64,000 nt of DNA from Palsa-504 sp963739135 (GTDB lineage Bacteria; Actinomycetota; Actinomycetes; Streptosporangiales; Streptosporangiaceae): assembly GCA_963739135.1 (NCBI GenBank), contig CAVTZG010000010.1, positions 423,957-487,956 of the forward strand, given 5' to 3'. A program made the translations under genes and the position numbers. Under the pieces are notes generated by a model. It saw only the letters and a program-made list of their open reading frames with translations, did no database searches and was not told the origin of the DNA. Shown piece by piece: positions 9,245-18,992 of the stretch; position 1 is the first letter of the stretch; each line of letters begins with the position of its first letter.

Positions 9245-10549
9245 GTGGTCAAATCTCAAGGTCGCCGTACGTATGTACTCGACACCAGCGTCCTGCTCGC
9301 CGACCCGGCCGCCATCGCACGCTTCGATGAGCACAAGGTAGTCCTGCCGGTCGTGGTCATCACCGAACTGGAAGCCAAGCGGCACCATCCCGAACTCGGC
9401 TACTTCGCCCGCCAGGCCCTGCGGATGCTCGACGACATGCGCGTCGAGCACGGCAGGCTGGATGCGGAGCTGCCGGTCGGCGCGCTCGGCGGCACGGTCA
9501 GGGTGGAACTCAACCATTCTGACTCCTCGGTGCTGCCCGCCGGGTTCCGGCTCGGGGACAACGATTCCCGCATCCTGTCGGTGGCCTGCAGCCTGGCCGC
9601 CGAGGGCGAGGATGTCGTCCTGGTCAGCAAGGACCTGCCGCTGCGGGTCAAGGCCGCCTCGATCGGGCTGGCCGCTCAGGAGTACCGGGCCGAGCTGCCC
9701 GTGGACTCGGGCTGGACCGGGATGACGGAGCTGGAGCTGAGCAGCAGCGACATCGAGCAGCTATACGACAGCGGCACCTTGGACAGCGAGGCCGCGCGGG
9801 ACCTGCCGTGCCACACCGGGCTGGTGCTGACCTCCCCCAACGGCTCGGCCCTGGGCCGGGTCCGGCCGGACAAGTCCGTGCAGCTGGTCCGGGGCGACCG
9901 GGAGGCGTTCGGCCTGCGGGGCCGCAGCGCCGAACAGCGTGTCGCGCTTGACCTGCTGCTCGACCCCGAGATCGGCATCGTCTCGCTGGGCGGCCGGGCC
10001 GGCACCGGAAAGTCGGCGCTGGCCCTGTGCGCCGGCCTGGAGGCGGTCATGGAGCGCCGCCAGCACCGCAAGGTGATCGTGTTCCGGCCGCTGTACGCGG
10101 TCGGCGGCCAGGATCTCGGTTACCTGCCCGGCTCGGAAGCGGACAAGATGAGCCCCTGGGCGCAGGCCGTCTACGACACCCTCAGCGCGGTCACCACCCA
10201 GGATGTGATCGACGAGGTGCTGGCCAGGGACATGTTCGAGGTCCTGCCGCTGACCCATATCAGGGGCCGGTCGCTGCACGACGCGTTCGTGATCGTGGAT
10301 GAGGCGCAGTCCCTGGAGCGCGGCGTGCTGCTCACCGTGCTGTCCCGGATCGGTGCCGGGTCCCGGGTGGTGCTCACCCACGACATCGCGCAGCGCGACA
10401 ACCTGCGGGTCGGCCGGCACGACGGCGTGATCGCGGTGATCGAGAAGCTCAAGGGTCATCCGCTGTTCGCCCACGTCACCCTGGTCCGCTCCGAACGCTC
10501 CCAGATCGCCGCCCTGGTCACCGAGATGCTGGAGGACTCTGGCCTGTAA
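9245..10549 (+). CDS. PIN domain-PhoH ATPase fusion (PhoH2-type)
   Basis: This is a toxin-like PIN ribonuclease domain fused to a PhoH ATPase, matching the PhoH2 architecture described as an RNA helicase/RNase. GTG 9245 has AAGGGAG 6 nt upstream and opens into VVKSQGRRTYVLDTSVLL, giving 434 residues. The PIN acidic residues are in YVLDTSVLL, ITELEAKR and LGDNDSRIL. Walker A is GGRAGTGKSAL and Walker B is VIVDEAQ, followed by LTHDIAQRD. It is cytosolic and stands between hairpins upstream and a separate GT2 gene downstream. Confidence 0.92.
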   Translation: MVKSQGRRTYVLDTSVLLADPAAIARFDEHKVVLPVVVITELEAKRHHPELGYFARQALRMLDDMRVEHGRLDAELPVGALGGTVRVELNHSDSSVLPAGFRLGDNDSRILSVACSLAAEGEDVVLVSKDLPLRVKAASIGLAAQEYRAELPVDSGWTGMTELELSSSDIEQLYDSGTLDSEAARDLPCHTGLVLTSPNGSALGRVRPDKSVQLVRGDREAFGLRGRSAEQRVALDLLLDPEIGIVSLGGRAGTGKSALALCAGLEAVMERRQHRKVIVFRPLYAVGGQDLGYLPGSEADKMSPWAQAVYDTLSAVTTQDVIDEVLARDMFEVLPLTHIRGRSLHDAFVIVDEAQSLERGVLLTVLSRIGAGSRVVLTHDIAQRDNLRVGRHDGVIAVIEKLKGHPLFAHVTLVRSERSQIAALVTEMLEDSGL

Positions 10550-10610
10550 CCCCCCGGCCGGCGCGGTCAGGCGCCGGCGGCACGCTGGCTGCGGTACCGT
10601 GACCAGCGTT

Positions 10611-11696
10611 ATGGAATACCCACCTGTGTCCGTCGTGATGCCGGTCAGGAACGAGGAACGGCACCTGGCGGAGTCTGTGCGGCACGTCCTGGGCCAGGAC
10701 TACCCGGGACCGCTCGAGCTGGTGCTCGCGGTCGGCCCGTCGGCCGACCGGACCGAGCAGATCGCCCGCGACCTGGCCGCCGCGGAACCGAGGATCACGG
10801 TGGTGGCCAATCCGACCGGGAAGATCCCGGCCGCCCTCAACCTCGCCGTCGCCGTCGCGCGGCACCAGGTGATAGCCCGGATTGACGGGCACGCCCTCTT
10901 CCCGGCCGGCTACCTCAGGCTGGCCATCGGCATCCTGGCCCAGACCGGCGCGGCCGACGTCGGCGGCGTCATGGCCGCCGAAGGCGAGAGCCCGTTCCAG
11001 CAGGCCGTGGCCTGGGGGATGACTTCCAAGGCCGGGGTCGGCTCGGCCGACTGGCACACCGGCGGCCAGGCCGGCCCGGCGGACAGCGTCTACCTGGGCG
11101 TCTACCGTCGCGAGGCGATCGAGCAGGCAGGCGGCTGGGACGAGGAGATGCTCCGGGCCGAGGACTGGGAGCTGAACTACCGGATCCGGGCCCGCGGCGG
11201 CCTGGTCTGGTTCACCCCTGAACTGCAGGTCACCTACCGGCCCCGGGCCAGGCTGCGCGCGCTCGGCGCGCAGTACTTCCACTACGGCCGCTGGCGCCGG
11301 GTGGTGGTCCGCGAGCACCCGGAGACGGCCAGCTTCCGCTACCTGGCTCCTCCGGTCGCGGCCGCCCTGGTCACCCTGGGCCTGGTCACCGGCCTGGCCG
11401 GCCTGGCGGGCCTGGCGGCCAGCGGGTCGGCCGCGGTCAGCTGGCTGGCGGCCGGGCTGGTCATCCCGCTGACGTACCTGGCCGGCATCACCGCCGTAAG
11501 CCTGGCCCTGTCGAGGGACCAAACGGCCAGAGTGCGTGCTCTGCTGCCCCTGGTCCTGGCCGTCATGCACATGGGCTGGGGGGCCGGGTTCCTGACCAGC
11601 CCGCGCGGGCTGCACCGGGCGCCGGCGGCGCGCGCCACGGCCCGTTCGGCCCAACCCCAGACCCCCCCGAACAGCAGGGAGGATGCGCGACAATGA
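10611..11696 (+). CDS. Family 2 glycosyltransferase with C-terminal membrane segments
   Basis: This inverting GT-A fold glycosyltransferase transfers a sugar from a nucleotide donor to an unknown acceptor, probably lipid-linked. ATG 10611 (MEYPPVSVVMPVRNEE) is the usual position; a GTG 12 nt upstream is possible. The donor site includes SVVMPVRNEE and ARIDGHA (DxD-like position). EDWELNYRIRARGG is the catalytic acidic block, near residue 180, and two or three hydrophobic segments follow from about 240 to 335. The C-terminal 30 residues are basic and Pro rich. The aminotransferase gene starts 3 nt after its stop, so the two are co-transcribed. Confidence 0.88.
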   Translation: MEYPPVSVVMPVRNEERHLAESVRHVLGQDYPGPLELVLAVGPSADRTEQIARDLAAAEPRITVVANPTGKIPAALNLAVAVARHQVIARIDGHALFPAGYLRLAIGILAQTGAADVGGVMAAEGESPFQQAVAWGMTSKAGVGSADWHTGGQAGPADSVYLGVYRREAIEQAGGWDEEMLRAEDWELNYRIRARGGLVWFTPELQVTYRPRARLRALGAQYFHYGRWRRVVVREHPETASFRYLAPPVAAALVTLGLVTGLAGLAGLAASGSAAVSWLAAGLVIPLTYLAGITAVSLALSRDQTARVRALLPLVLAVMHMGWGAGFLTSPRGLHRAPAARATARSAQPQTPPNSREDARQ

Positions 11697-11699
11697 ACC

Positions 11700-13073
11700 A
11701 TGGACTTCGATCTGCAGGGGCTGCTCGCCGCCCACCGCGCTGACGGCTACGAGCTGTACGGCCGGTACCTGAACCCCCAGCAGCCCCGGGTGCTGCACGC
11801 CATCGGCTTCAACAAGGTCTACGAGCGGGCCGAGGGCGCCTACCTGTACGACTCCGACGGCAACTCCTACGCCGACTTCCTGGCCGGGTTCGGCGTGTTC
11901 GCGGCCGGGCGTAACCACCCGGTGATCCGCCAGGCGCTGCACGACGCGCTGGACGCCCAGCTGGCCGACTGGACCCAGTTCGACTGCGGGCCGCTGCCCG
12001 GGCTGCTGGCGGAGCGGCTGCTGGCCAAGGCGCCCGGCCTGGACCGGGTGTTCTTCTGCAACAGCGGCACCGAAGCGGTGGAGTCCGCGCTGAAGTTCGC
12101 CCGCTACGCCACCGGCCGCGGCCGGATCCTGTACTGCGACCACGCCTTCCACGGGCTCACCACCGGATCGCTGTCCGTCAACGGCTCGGCCGAGTTCCGC
12201 CGCGGGTTCGACCCGCTGCTGCCCGATGCCCCGATCCCGCTCGGCGACCTGGACGCGCTGGCCGCCGAACTGCGCCAGGGCGACGTCGCCGCGCTGATCA
12301 TCGAGCCGATCCAGGGCAAGGGCGTGCACATGCCGCCGGACGGCTTCCTGACCGCCGCGGCCGAGCTGCTGCACTCCCACGGCGCGCTGCTCATCTGCGA
12401 TGAGGTGCAGAGCGGACTGGGCCGCAGCGGCAAGTTCTTCGCCTACCAGCACGAGGACGTGGTGCCGGACATCGTGACCGTGGCCAAGGCGCTGTCCGGC
12501 GGGTTCGTGCCGGTCGGCGCGATGCTGGCCAAGGACTGGGTGTTCGAGAAGGTCTACTCCTCCATGGACCGGGTCATGGTGCACAGCACCACGTTCAAGG
12601 GCGGCGTGCTGGCCATGACCGCCGGCCTGGCCTCGCTGGCCGTGATCGAGGACGAGGGCCTGGTGGAGAACGCCGCCCGGACCGGGGAAGCCCTGCGCGC
12701 CGGGTTGCTGGCCATGGCCGAGCGGTACGACGTGCTTGCCGACGTCCGCGGCTGCGGCCTGATGATCGGCCTGGAATTCGACAAGCCTTCCGCGCTGCGC
12801 GCCCGGACCAGCTGGAACATGCTGCAGAAGGCCCGGGTCGGCCTGTTCGCCCAGATGGTGGTCGTCGCGCTGTTCCAGCGTCACCGCATCCTGACCCAGG
12901 TGTCCGGCGACCACATGGAAGTGATCAAGCTGATCCCGCCGCTGATGATCGGCGACGCCGAAGTCAAGCTGTTCACCGAGGCCTTCGCCGAGGTCCTCGA
13001 GGACGCCAGCAAGGGCAGCGGCCTGATCTGGGAATTCGGCCGCACCCTGGTCAAGCAGGCGGCACGGCGCTAG
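11700..13073 (+). CDS. Class III PLP-dependent aminotransferase
   Basis: This fold-type I enzyme should transfer an amino group using pyridoxal phosphate. It has 457 residues. FFCNSGTEAVESALKFAR binds the cofactor phosphate, ICDEVQSGLGRSG carries the aspartate contacting the pyridine nitrogen, and TVAKALSGG contains the Schiff-base lysine. The substrate cannot be read from sequence. The C-terminus after residue 400 is longer than in ornithine or acetylornithine aminotransferases and includes MEVIKLIPPLMIGDAE. It follows a GT2 gene by 3 nt, hinting at modification of an envelope glycan or lipid. Its 3' end overlaps the convergent GT39-like gene by 23 bp. Confidence 0.88.
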   Translation: MDFDLQGLLAAHRADGYELYGRYLNPQQPRVLHAIGFNKVYERAEGAYLYDSDGNSYADFLAGFGVFAAGRNHPVIRQALHDALDAQLADWTQFDCGPLPGLLAERLLAKAPGLDRVFFCNSGTEAVESALKFARYATGRGRILYCDHAFHGLTTGSLSVNGSAEFRRGFDPLLPDAPIPLGDLDALAAELRQGDVAALIIEPIQGKGVHMPPDGFLTAAAELLHSHGALLICDEVQSGLGRSGKFFAYQHEDVVPDIVTVAKALSGGFVPVGAMLAKDWVFEKVYSSMDRVMVHSTTFKGGVLAMTAGLASLAVIEDEGLVENAARTGEALRAGLLAMAERYDVLADVRGCGLMIGLEFDKPSALRARTSWNMLQKARVGLFAQMVVVALFQRHRILTQVSGDHMEVIKLIPPLMIGDAEVKLFTEAFAEVLEDASKGSGLIWEFGRTLVKQAARR

Positions 13074-14904
13074 CCTGAGCCCGCGGCGGGGGCGCGCAGA
13101 AGAAGTACCGTTTCGCTAGCCGGCGGCAGTGGCTGATGATCCACCGCAGCTGGGGGTCGGTACCGGAAGCTACCCAGACGAGATGGAACCGGCCCTGCCG
13201 GATGTCGGCCTGCAGCTGGGCCAAGGTGGGCGACGGAGTGGTGCCGTCGTAGCCGCCGATGGGCAGCGCCTCCAGGCCGGTGTCGTAGATGACCAGGGCC
13301 GGCAGCGCAATGCTCTGCGCCGCCATCACGTAGGGGGCTCCGTTCTGGGCGCTCTGCAAATTGGCGACGAAGGCCTGGTCGTGGATGATCGCTTCCTTCC
13401 CGGTGTTGTCCGCCACCACCTCCTGCGCCCGGGCCGACTCGAACGGGGTGTCAAAGGCACCCTGGCCGTAAGACGCCAGGCTGACCGACGCGACGGCCGG
13501 CGCCAGCGCCACGGCGACCAGGCCCGCGGCCAGGGCCACCGTGAACGGGATGGCGCGGCGGGCCGCCAGCGACCAGATGATAAGGCCGGTCGCGATGATG
13601 CCGGCGGCGATGACGGCCGGGACCAGCCAGCCCGGCGCGCGGGCCGACGAGGACACCAGCCAGGCCGCGTAGGCGGCCGTGCCCGCGACGATGACCGCCA
13701 GGCCGATCGTCCGGCTGACCGGGGCCCGCTCCGGTGCGGCGGCCGCGGCGATGCCGGCCCCGATGATGGCGGCGGCCGCCGGGCACAGCGCCGCGGTGTA
13801 ATACGGCTGGAGCGTGGTGATCACGGAGAAAACCACGAAGAAGGTCACCAGCCAGCCGCCCCACAAGATGAAGCAGGCCCGGAGCGGGTCACTGCGCGGC
13901 TCCCGGCGGCGGCTGGCGATACCCCACGCCGCCACCAGGGCGGCGGCCGGGGTCAGCCAACCGGCGTCCCGGCCCAGGCCGCCGCGCAGCAGGCGGTCGG
14001 CGGTGCGCGGCGGAACCGGGAACGCGGCGCCCGGATCCAGCTGTGCGGCCTGTACCTGCTGCGGGGTCTGGTCGCCGAACCTGCCGAACCCGTTATAGGT
14101 GAAGACCTGCGCGAAGACGGAGTTGTCGTGGCTGCCGTCGACGTAGGGCCGGTCCGCGGCGGGGACCAGCGACACGGCGGTCATCCAGGACACCGACACC
14201 AGCGCGACGACCGCACCGGCGACCGCGAGCTGGCCGGCCCGCCGCGCCGAGCCAGGCCCGGACAGCAGGTAGGCCAGGCCCAGCGCGGGCAGCACCATCC
14301 ACGCCTCGATCTCCTTGGCCTGGAAGGCCAGCCCCACCCACACGCCGGCCAGGATGAGCTGGCCCCAGGTCCGGCCGGAGTGACCAGTGCCCCACCCGGC
14401 GATAGCCGCAGAGACCGCGTCGGCCGCCAGCACCAGCAGCAAGATCAGCAGCGAGTCGGAGATGTTCTCGCGGTTCAGCGCCACCGTGGCCGGACTTACC
14501 GCCAGGACCAGCGCGGCGATCAGGCCGGCGGCAGGCCCGGCCAGCCGGGCTACCGCCCGGTAGAGCACCAGCACCGTGAGGATGCCCTCGATGACCTGCG
14601 GCAGGACGATCGCCCACACATGCAGGCCGAATGCCCGCACCGAAAGCGCCTGCAGCCAGAACGCCCCCGGCAGCTTGTCCAAGGTGATGGTGCCCGCCGG
14701 GTCGAAGGCGCCGAAGATGAAGTCGTGCCAGCTCATGGACATGCTGCGGTCAGCCGCGGCGTAGTAGTACTCGAGCGGCTCCTGGCCTATGGCCCAGGCG
14801 TACAACAGGCCCGCCAGGGCCGCGATCGCCGCCAGGGCCAGCCAGCGTAGCCGCGCATGCTCCGACAAGCCGCGCCAGCTTCTGCCCACCACCGGCTGTT
14901 CCAT
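13051..14904 (-). CDS. GT39/PMT-like membrane glycosyltransferase (ArnT/YkcB type)
   Basis: This GT-C fold enzyme uses polyprenyl-phosphate sugars at the outer membrane face. ATG at 14904 (MEQPVVGRSWRG) starts 617 residues; the open frame extends upstream without coding character. About 11-12 membrane segments are visible. The first outer loop holds the acidic residues in YYAAADRSMSMSWHDF and the family block ALNRENISDSLL. The C-terminal soluble part, LPIGGYDGTTPSPTLAQLQ, resembles the YkcB C-terminal domain. The sugar and acceptor are unknown. It is adjacent to a cytidylyltransferase gene on the same strand 41 bp upstream, so the two may be co-transcribed. Confidence 0.85.
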   Translation of the reverse strand: MEQPVVGRSWRGLSEHARLRWLALAAIAALAGLLYAWAIGQEPLEYYYAAADRSMSMSWHDFIFGAFDPAGTITLDKLPGAFWLQALSVRAFGLHVWAIVLPQVIEGILTVLVLYRAVARLAGPAAGLIAALVLAVSPATVALNRENISDSLLILLLVLAADAVSAAIAGWGTGHSGRTWGQLILAGVWVGLAFQAKEIEAWMVLPALGLAYLLSGPGSARRAGQLAVAGAVVALVSVSWMTAVSLVPAADRPYVDGSHDNSVFAQVFTYNGFGRFGDQTPQQVQAAQLDPGAAFPVPPRTADRLLRGGLGRDAGWLTPAAALVAAWGIASRRREPRSDPLRACFILWGGWLVTFFVVFSVITTLQPYYTAALCPAAAAIIGAGIAAAAAPERAPVSRTIGLAVIVAGTAAYAAWLVSSSARAPGWLVPAVIAAGIIATGLIIWSLAARRAIPFTVALAAGLVAVALAPAVASVSLASYGQGAFDTPFESARAQEVVADNTGKEAIIHDQAFVANLQSAQNGAPYVMAAQSIALPALVIYDTGLEALPIGGYDGTTPSPTLAQLQADIRQGRFHLVWVASGTDPQLRWIISHCRRLAKRYFFCAPPPRAQASAVPPA

Positions 14905-14945
14905 CACCTGACTAGCGAAACAGGCCGCCTTAAGGTTCCCGGCAG

Positions 14946-15668
14946 CTAGCCGACGGCGGGCGGCGGCGTCCCCGCGAGCAGCGTTTCGGCCACGGCCAGG
15001 TCCTGCGGGTAGGTGATCTTGATGTTGCGCTCGCTGCCCTGGACGATGTGCACCTTGACGCCGGGCAGGTAGCGCAGCACTACCCCGCAGTCGTCGGTGG
15101 GCGCGAAGCCGGGATCGGCGGCGGCCAGCTCGTGGGCCCGGACGATCACCGGCAGCCGGAAGCACTGCGGGGTCTGGCAGCGGAACAGCGTCTCGCGGCG
15201 GGGCATCGAGTGCATCACGCCGTTGTCGGTGACCACGATGGTGTCGGACGTCGGCACGGCAACTCCGGCCGCCTCGTACCGATTCAGCGCGGCCACGCAG
15301 TCGGCGATGATCCGCTGATCGACAAACGGCCGGGCGGCATCATGCAGCAGCACCCCGGCCTCATCCGGATCATCGGCGGTCCCGGCGATGGCGCCCAGCG
15401 CCACCCGGGTCGAGTCGGCGCGGGTCACGCCGCCCTCGATGACCCCGGTGACCTTGCCGTAGCCCCCGTCGGCCAGCAGCGTCCTGACCTCCTCGACGTA
15501 CCCGCGGGCCATGACCACCAGGATCTCGTCGACGCCCAGCGCCTGCTCGAACGCGGCCACGCAGTGCTCGATCAGCGTCCGGCCATCCAGCCTCAGCAGC
15601 TGCTTCGGCCGGGCCGCGCCGATGCGCTGCCCCGTGCCGCCGCCCAGCACCACCGCCACCATCCGCAT
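14946..15668 (-). CDS. IspD/TarI-type cytidylyltransferase
   Basis: This enzyme activates a phosphorylated polyol with CTP. The fold is clear: AVVLGGGTGQRIGA (CTP loop), RPKQLL, VLLHDAARPFV and RCQTPQCFR. It has 240 residues from ATG 15668; ATG 15662 is equally possible. The blocks TDDCGVVLRYLPGVKV and GSERNIKITYPQDLA look closer to TarI-like ribitol-5-phosphate enzymes of actinobacteria than to classical IspD of the MEP pathway, but this is judged by eye. The divergent neighbour encodes a DUF5941-like membrane protein. An envelope polyol-phosphate role would suit the surrounding glycosyltransferases. Confidence 0.82.
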   Translation of the reverse strand: MRMVAVVLGGGTGQRIGAARPKQLLRLDGRTLIEHCVAAFEQALGVDEILVVMARGYVEEVRTLLADGGYGKVTGVIEGGVTRADSTRVALGAIAGTADDPDEAGVLLHDAARPFVDQRIIADCVAALNRYEAAGVAVPTSDTIVVTDNGVMHSMPRRETLFRCQTPQCFRLPVIVRAHELAAADPGFAPTDDCGVVLRYLPGVKVHIVQGSERNIKITYPQDLAVAETLLAGTPPPAVG

Positions 15669-15855
15669 GAGCCGGACTCTAACCGATGACCGCAGCCGAC
15701 GGCGGGCGCGATTCGCAGCCGTTTTCGCCGGCGGCGGGACGGGTATGCGCTGAGCAGCCCCGGCGTGTCTGTCCGGGTCACCGGGCAAACCGTCGACTAC
15801 ATTGTGTAATGGCTGAGCGTGAGCCACGGCGGCGCGCGCCGCTGGGAGGACATGC

Positions 15856-17589
15856 ATGACGGTGGCGCTGGTGCTCGCGGCCGAGGCAGACGCGGGGCTG
15901 CGCGGCCAGCTGGCAGCCCTGGGTGTAGGCCGGGTCGACGCGGCCGGGCAGACCGGTCCGGGCCTGCTGACCATCGCCGCTGCGGCCCGGGCCGCCCGAG
16001 AGCGCATGCTTATCTGCGTCGGAGACGACACCATTCCCGAGGGCATCCTGGCCCGGCTGCTCGGCGCGGCCGGCACCGCCGCGTTCACCGGCGCCCGGGC
16101 CCCTGACCCGCGGCCTGCACCCGACGACGCGGATCAGCAAAGGCCCCAGCCCCGGCCCGGCGGCGGCGCCCTGGTGGTGGACACGCCCGATCTGGACGCG
16201 CTGGCCGGCGCGGCCGAATCGCTCGCGGCCACCCAGGCCGCCCCGGCCGCGGTCGGGGCGCTGCTCGGCGAGCTCACCCGGGCCGGGGTCAGGGTGCGGG
16301 TGCTTGACGCCGGGCCGGACGGCGACGGCATGGTCGCGCAGCTCATCGACCCCGCCGCCCGGGACGTGGCCCGCTGGGCGGCCACCCGCGACCTCACCCC
16401 GGCCGCGCTAGCCGGGATCTCGCTCGGCCTCGGTCTGCTGTCCGCCGTCTGGTTCTCCGAGCCCACCGTGCGGGCCCGGCTGCTGGCCGTCGTGGTCCTG
16501 CTCGCCTCGTTTACCGCCGGACGGTCCGGCGCCCAGCTGGCCGCGGTTTGCCGGATCCGGCCCGCCGCCGACTGGCTCGCCGCGGCGTCCGGGCTGCTGA
16601 CCGAGTTCGCCGTTTACGCGGCCCTGGCCATCAGCGCCGGCATCACCACCCCCGGCCATCCCGCCGGGCTGAACGGGATCTTCGGCGGCGCGCTGAGCCA
16701 CAGCGCCGTGGCCAGCTTCGGCGGCGCCGGGCAGCCCGGCGTGTGGCGGCTGGCCGTGGCCGCGCTGCTGCTGCTGGGTGCCCGCCGGCTGGCCGAACTG
16801 TGCTATGAGGCGGTGGCCCGGGCCTCGGGCCACATGTTCCCCCGGCCGGCCCGGCGCCTGGCCGGCCAGGTGATCACCCTGCCGGCCGGCGAGCGCTACG
16901 CGGTGATCGCCATCACCGCCGTCTTCTTCGGGCCCCGGCTGACCTTCGATGTCCTGCTGGCCTGGAGCGTCGTGGCGGCGGGCTACGTGCTGATCGGGCT
17001 GGTGGCCAGCGCGGGCCAGGTGGCCAGGGCCGGCGGCGCCCTGGCTGCCTACCGGGGCGACGGCGCCGTGGCCCGCAGGCTGGGCCGCGCCGGCCTGGGC
17101 CTGCTGCCGCCGCTGCCGCCCCTGCTGGTCGGGCTGCTGGTCACGTGCGACCTGGCCCTGCTCGGGCTGGCCAACCTGCCCGGCATCCTGGTCCTCGCCC
17201 CGGTCATGGCCATGCTGCTCGCCGGGCTCGGTTCCCGCCACCCGCATGACGGGCGGCTGGACTGGCTGGTGCCGCCGCTGCTGCTCACCGGCGAGGGCGT
17301 GTTCCTGGCGGCCCTCGGGTTCTCCCGGCACGTATGGCTGCCGGTCGTCTTCTCCGTGCTGGCCGCGGTGGTGCTGCGGCACATGGACCTGGCCTACCGG
17401 GCCCGGTCCGGCCTGGGCGTCCGCCAGGACAGCTTCGGCCTGGGCTGGGACGGGCGGATGCTGCTGGCCGGGCTGGCCGCCGTAGGCGGCTTCGTGCCGT
17501 TCGGCTACGCGGTACTGGCCGCCTACCTGTGGCTGCTGGCCGGCTGGGACTTCCTCAGCGCCTGGCTGAAGTCCTTAGCTCGACAGTGA
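15856..17589 (+). CDS. DUF5941-like membrane protein, possible CDP-alcohol phosphotransferase relative
   Basis: GGGAGGA precedes ATG 15856 by 5 nt and the product has 577 residues. The N-terminal ~190 residues form a soluble Ala-rich domain that begins MTVALVLAAEADAGLRGQL, reminiscent of a degenerate nucleotidyltransferase. The rest contains about nine hydrophobic segments. The layout matches a conserved actinobacterial family (DUF5941) usually found beside an IspD/TarI-like gene, here divergently encoded 187 bp away. The canonical CDP-alcohol transferase motif (DGxxAR...GxxxDxxxD) is not obvious, so activity is uncertain. It would act in the cytoplasmic membrane. Confidence 0.65.
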   Translation: MTVALVLAAEADAGLRGQLAALGVGRVDAAGQTGPGLLTIAAAARAARERMLICVGDDTIPEGILARLLGAAGTAAFTGARAPDPRPAPDDADQQRPQPRPGGGALVVDTPDLDALAGAAESLAATQAAPAAVGALLGELTRAGVRVRVLDAGPDGDGMVAQLIDPAARDVARWAATRDLTPAALAGISLGLGLLSAVWFSEPTVRARLLAVVVLLASFTAGRSGAQLAAVCRIRPAADWLAAASGLLTEFAVYAALAISAGITTPGHPAGLNGIFGGALSHSAVASFGGAGQPGVWRLAVAALLLLGARRLAELCYEAVARASGHMFPRPARRLAGQVITLPAGERYAVIAITAVFFGPRLTFDVLLAWSVVAAGYVLIGLVASAGQVARAGGALAAYRGDGAVARRLGRAGLGLLPPLPPLLVGLLVTCDLALLGLANLPGILVLAPVMAMLLAGLGSRHPHDGRLDWLVPPLLLTGEGVFLAALGFSRHVWLPVVFSVLAAVVLRHMDLAYRARSGLGVRQDSFGLGWDGRMLLAGLAAVGGFVPFGYAVLAAYLWLLAGWDFLSAWLKSLARQ

Positions 17590-17674
17590 GCGACCGGTTC
17601 GGCTGGTCCCGCTGCCGGTTGGCTACCGGGTCCGCGGCAGCCCTGATGCGGAGGGGACGCGCCGGACAGGGGCG

Positions 17675-17680
17675 TAAGAT
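17675..17680 (+). promoter_or_regulatory. -10 element of a leaderless transcript
   Basis: TAAGAT ends 7 nt before GTG 17688 and is followed by the unusually AT-rich ATAT. The spacing places the transcription start at or next to the GTG. No Shine-Dalgarno sequence is present, which supports leaderless translation. The -35 region is poor. Confidence 0.5.
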
Positions 17681-17687
17681 ATATCGG

Positions 17688-18962
17688 GTGTGGAGCCGCG
17701 GTACTCGTGTACTCGCGCCCTCGACCGGGGGCGGGAGCAGCGAGTCCGCCGTGACGTCCACCGGATGGCAATCGCCTGTTACCATTCCCCGGATCTGGCT
17801 GGCCGGGGGGCTGGTGGCCTGCGCCCTGTTCGGCGGCGGGGTCGCGCTGTTCAGCGTCGACCCGCTGCACCGGCTGTGGGGCACCTCGGCCGCGATTGCC
17901 TACGCGGTGGCCGCCCTGGCCGTCGTGGCCTGGCGGTCCCGTTCGACCACCGGGGTAGACATCGCGCTCGCCGCGATGATCTGCGGCGCCATACTCGTCC
18001 CGCTGCTGTGGATGGTATGGACCGGCCACGGCGAGCCTGAGGTCGGCGTGGTGGCCACCTCGGCCACGACGCTGATCAAGCACGGTACCCCGTACAAGAG
18101 CGCCAAGGTGCTGGCCACCACCACCAACCCGAACGCCTACAACCCGTACCTGCCGCTGATGGCGGCATTTGGCATTCCGCAGGCGCTGTTCGGCCATGGC
18201 CCGCTCACCGACCCCCGGGTCTGGTTCGGGATCGTGTTCGTGGTCGTGTTCGCCTGCTCGCTGCGGATCGCCGGGGCCCGGGACTGCGTCCGCTGGGCGC
18301 TGCTGCTCACCGCGTCGCCGATCATCGCCTTCGAGCTGTGCGTGGGCGGCACCGACGTGCCCATGGTCGCGTTCATGTGCCTCGGGTTCGCCCTGCTATG
18401 GCGGGCCGGGAAGTCGAACGCGATCCCCGCCGGGCTGGCCTTGGGCATCGCCTCCTCGATGAAGGCCACCGCCTGGCCCGCCCTGGTCGTGGCCTTCGCG
18501 CTGCTCTACGTGCGGAACGGCAAGCACGAGGCCTGGCGGTTCACGGCCTGGGCGCTGGCCGTGGTGGCCGTCATCGTCGGCCCGTTCGCGGTCCTGCGGC
18601 CCGGCTCGCTGGTCAAGAACACCATCTTGTTTCCGCTCGGCCTGGCCAGCGTCAAGTCCCAGGCGGCCAGCCCGCTGCTCGGCCACGTGCTGGCCCAGAC
18701 CGGCGCCCTGGGCCACACCATCGTGGTCATCATGCTCATCGGTTCCGGGCTGGCCATCGCGGTGTCGCTGGTCATCCGCCCGCCCTGGGACGTGCCCGCG
18801 GCTACGGTGCGGCTGGTCATCGGCCTGTCGGCCATGTTCATACTCGCGCCGTCGACCCGGTTCGGCTACTTCATCTACCCAGCCGCCATGGTGCTCTGGC
18901 TGCTCGTCTCGCTGGCTGGCCGCAAGCCCGCCGAGCTCACCCCGCCTGAGCCGGTTACCTAG
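17688..18962 (+). CDS. GT87-like (DUF2029) polyprenol-phosphate sugar transferase
   Basis: This integral membrane GT-C-type protein has 424 residues and about ten hydrophobic segments. GTG 17688 is chosen from the leaderless promoter; an ATG at 17646 is an alternative. The first external loop HGEPEVGVVATSATTLIKHGTPY followed by NPYLPLMAAFG matches the pattern of actinobacterial GT87 mannosyl/arabinosyl-type transferases, in which an acidic residue lies in that loop. FELCVGGTDVPMVAF and SSMKATAWPAL are also family-like. The donor would be a polyprenyl-phosphate sugar on the outer membrane face and the acceptor is unknown. It begins 98 bp after the DUF5941-like gene. Confidence 0.75.
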   Translation: MWSRGTRVLAPSTGGGSSESAVTSTGWQSPVTIPRIWLAGGLVACALFGGGVALFSVDPLHRLWGTSAAIAYAVAALAVVAWRSRSTTGVDIALAAMICGAILVPLLWMVWTGHGEPEVGVVATSATTLIKHGTPYKSAKVLATTTNPNAYNPYLPLMAAFGIPQALFGHGPLTDPRVWFGIVFVVVFACSLRIAGARDCVRWALLLTASPIIAFELCVGGTDVPMVAFMCLGFALLWRAGKSNAIPAGLALGIASSMKATAWPALVVAFALLYVRNGKHEAWRFTAWALAVVAVIVGPFAVLRPGSLVKNTILFPLGLASVKSQAASPLLGHVLAQTGALGHTIVVIMLIGSGLAIAVSLVIRPPWDVPAATVRLVIGLSAMFILAPSTRFGYFIYPAAMVLWLLVSLAGRKPAELTPPEPVT

Positions 18963-18992
18963 CGCCCTCGGCGGCGGCCTGTGGGGGGTGCC

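Noticed and set aside
10518..12914. 798-residue minus-strand ORF
   Set aside because: It lies opposite the GT2 and aminotransferase genes and is His/Gly/Gln rich with no fold; the sense genes have intact catalytic motifs.
13074..13140. Possible terminator between convergent aminotransferase and GT39 genes
   Set aside because: The genes overlap by 23 bp and no clear hairpin lies between the stop codons.
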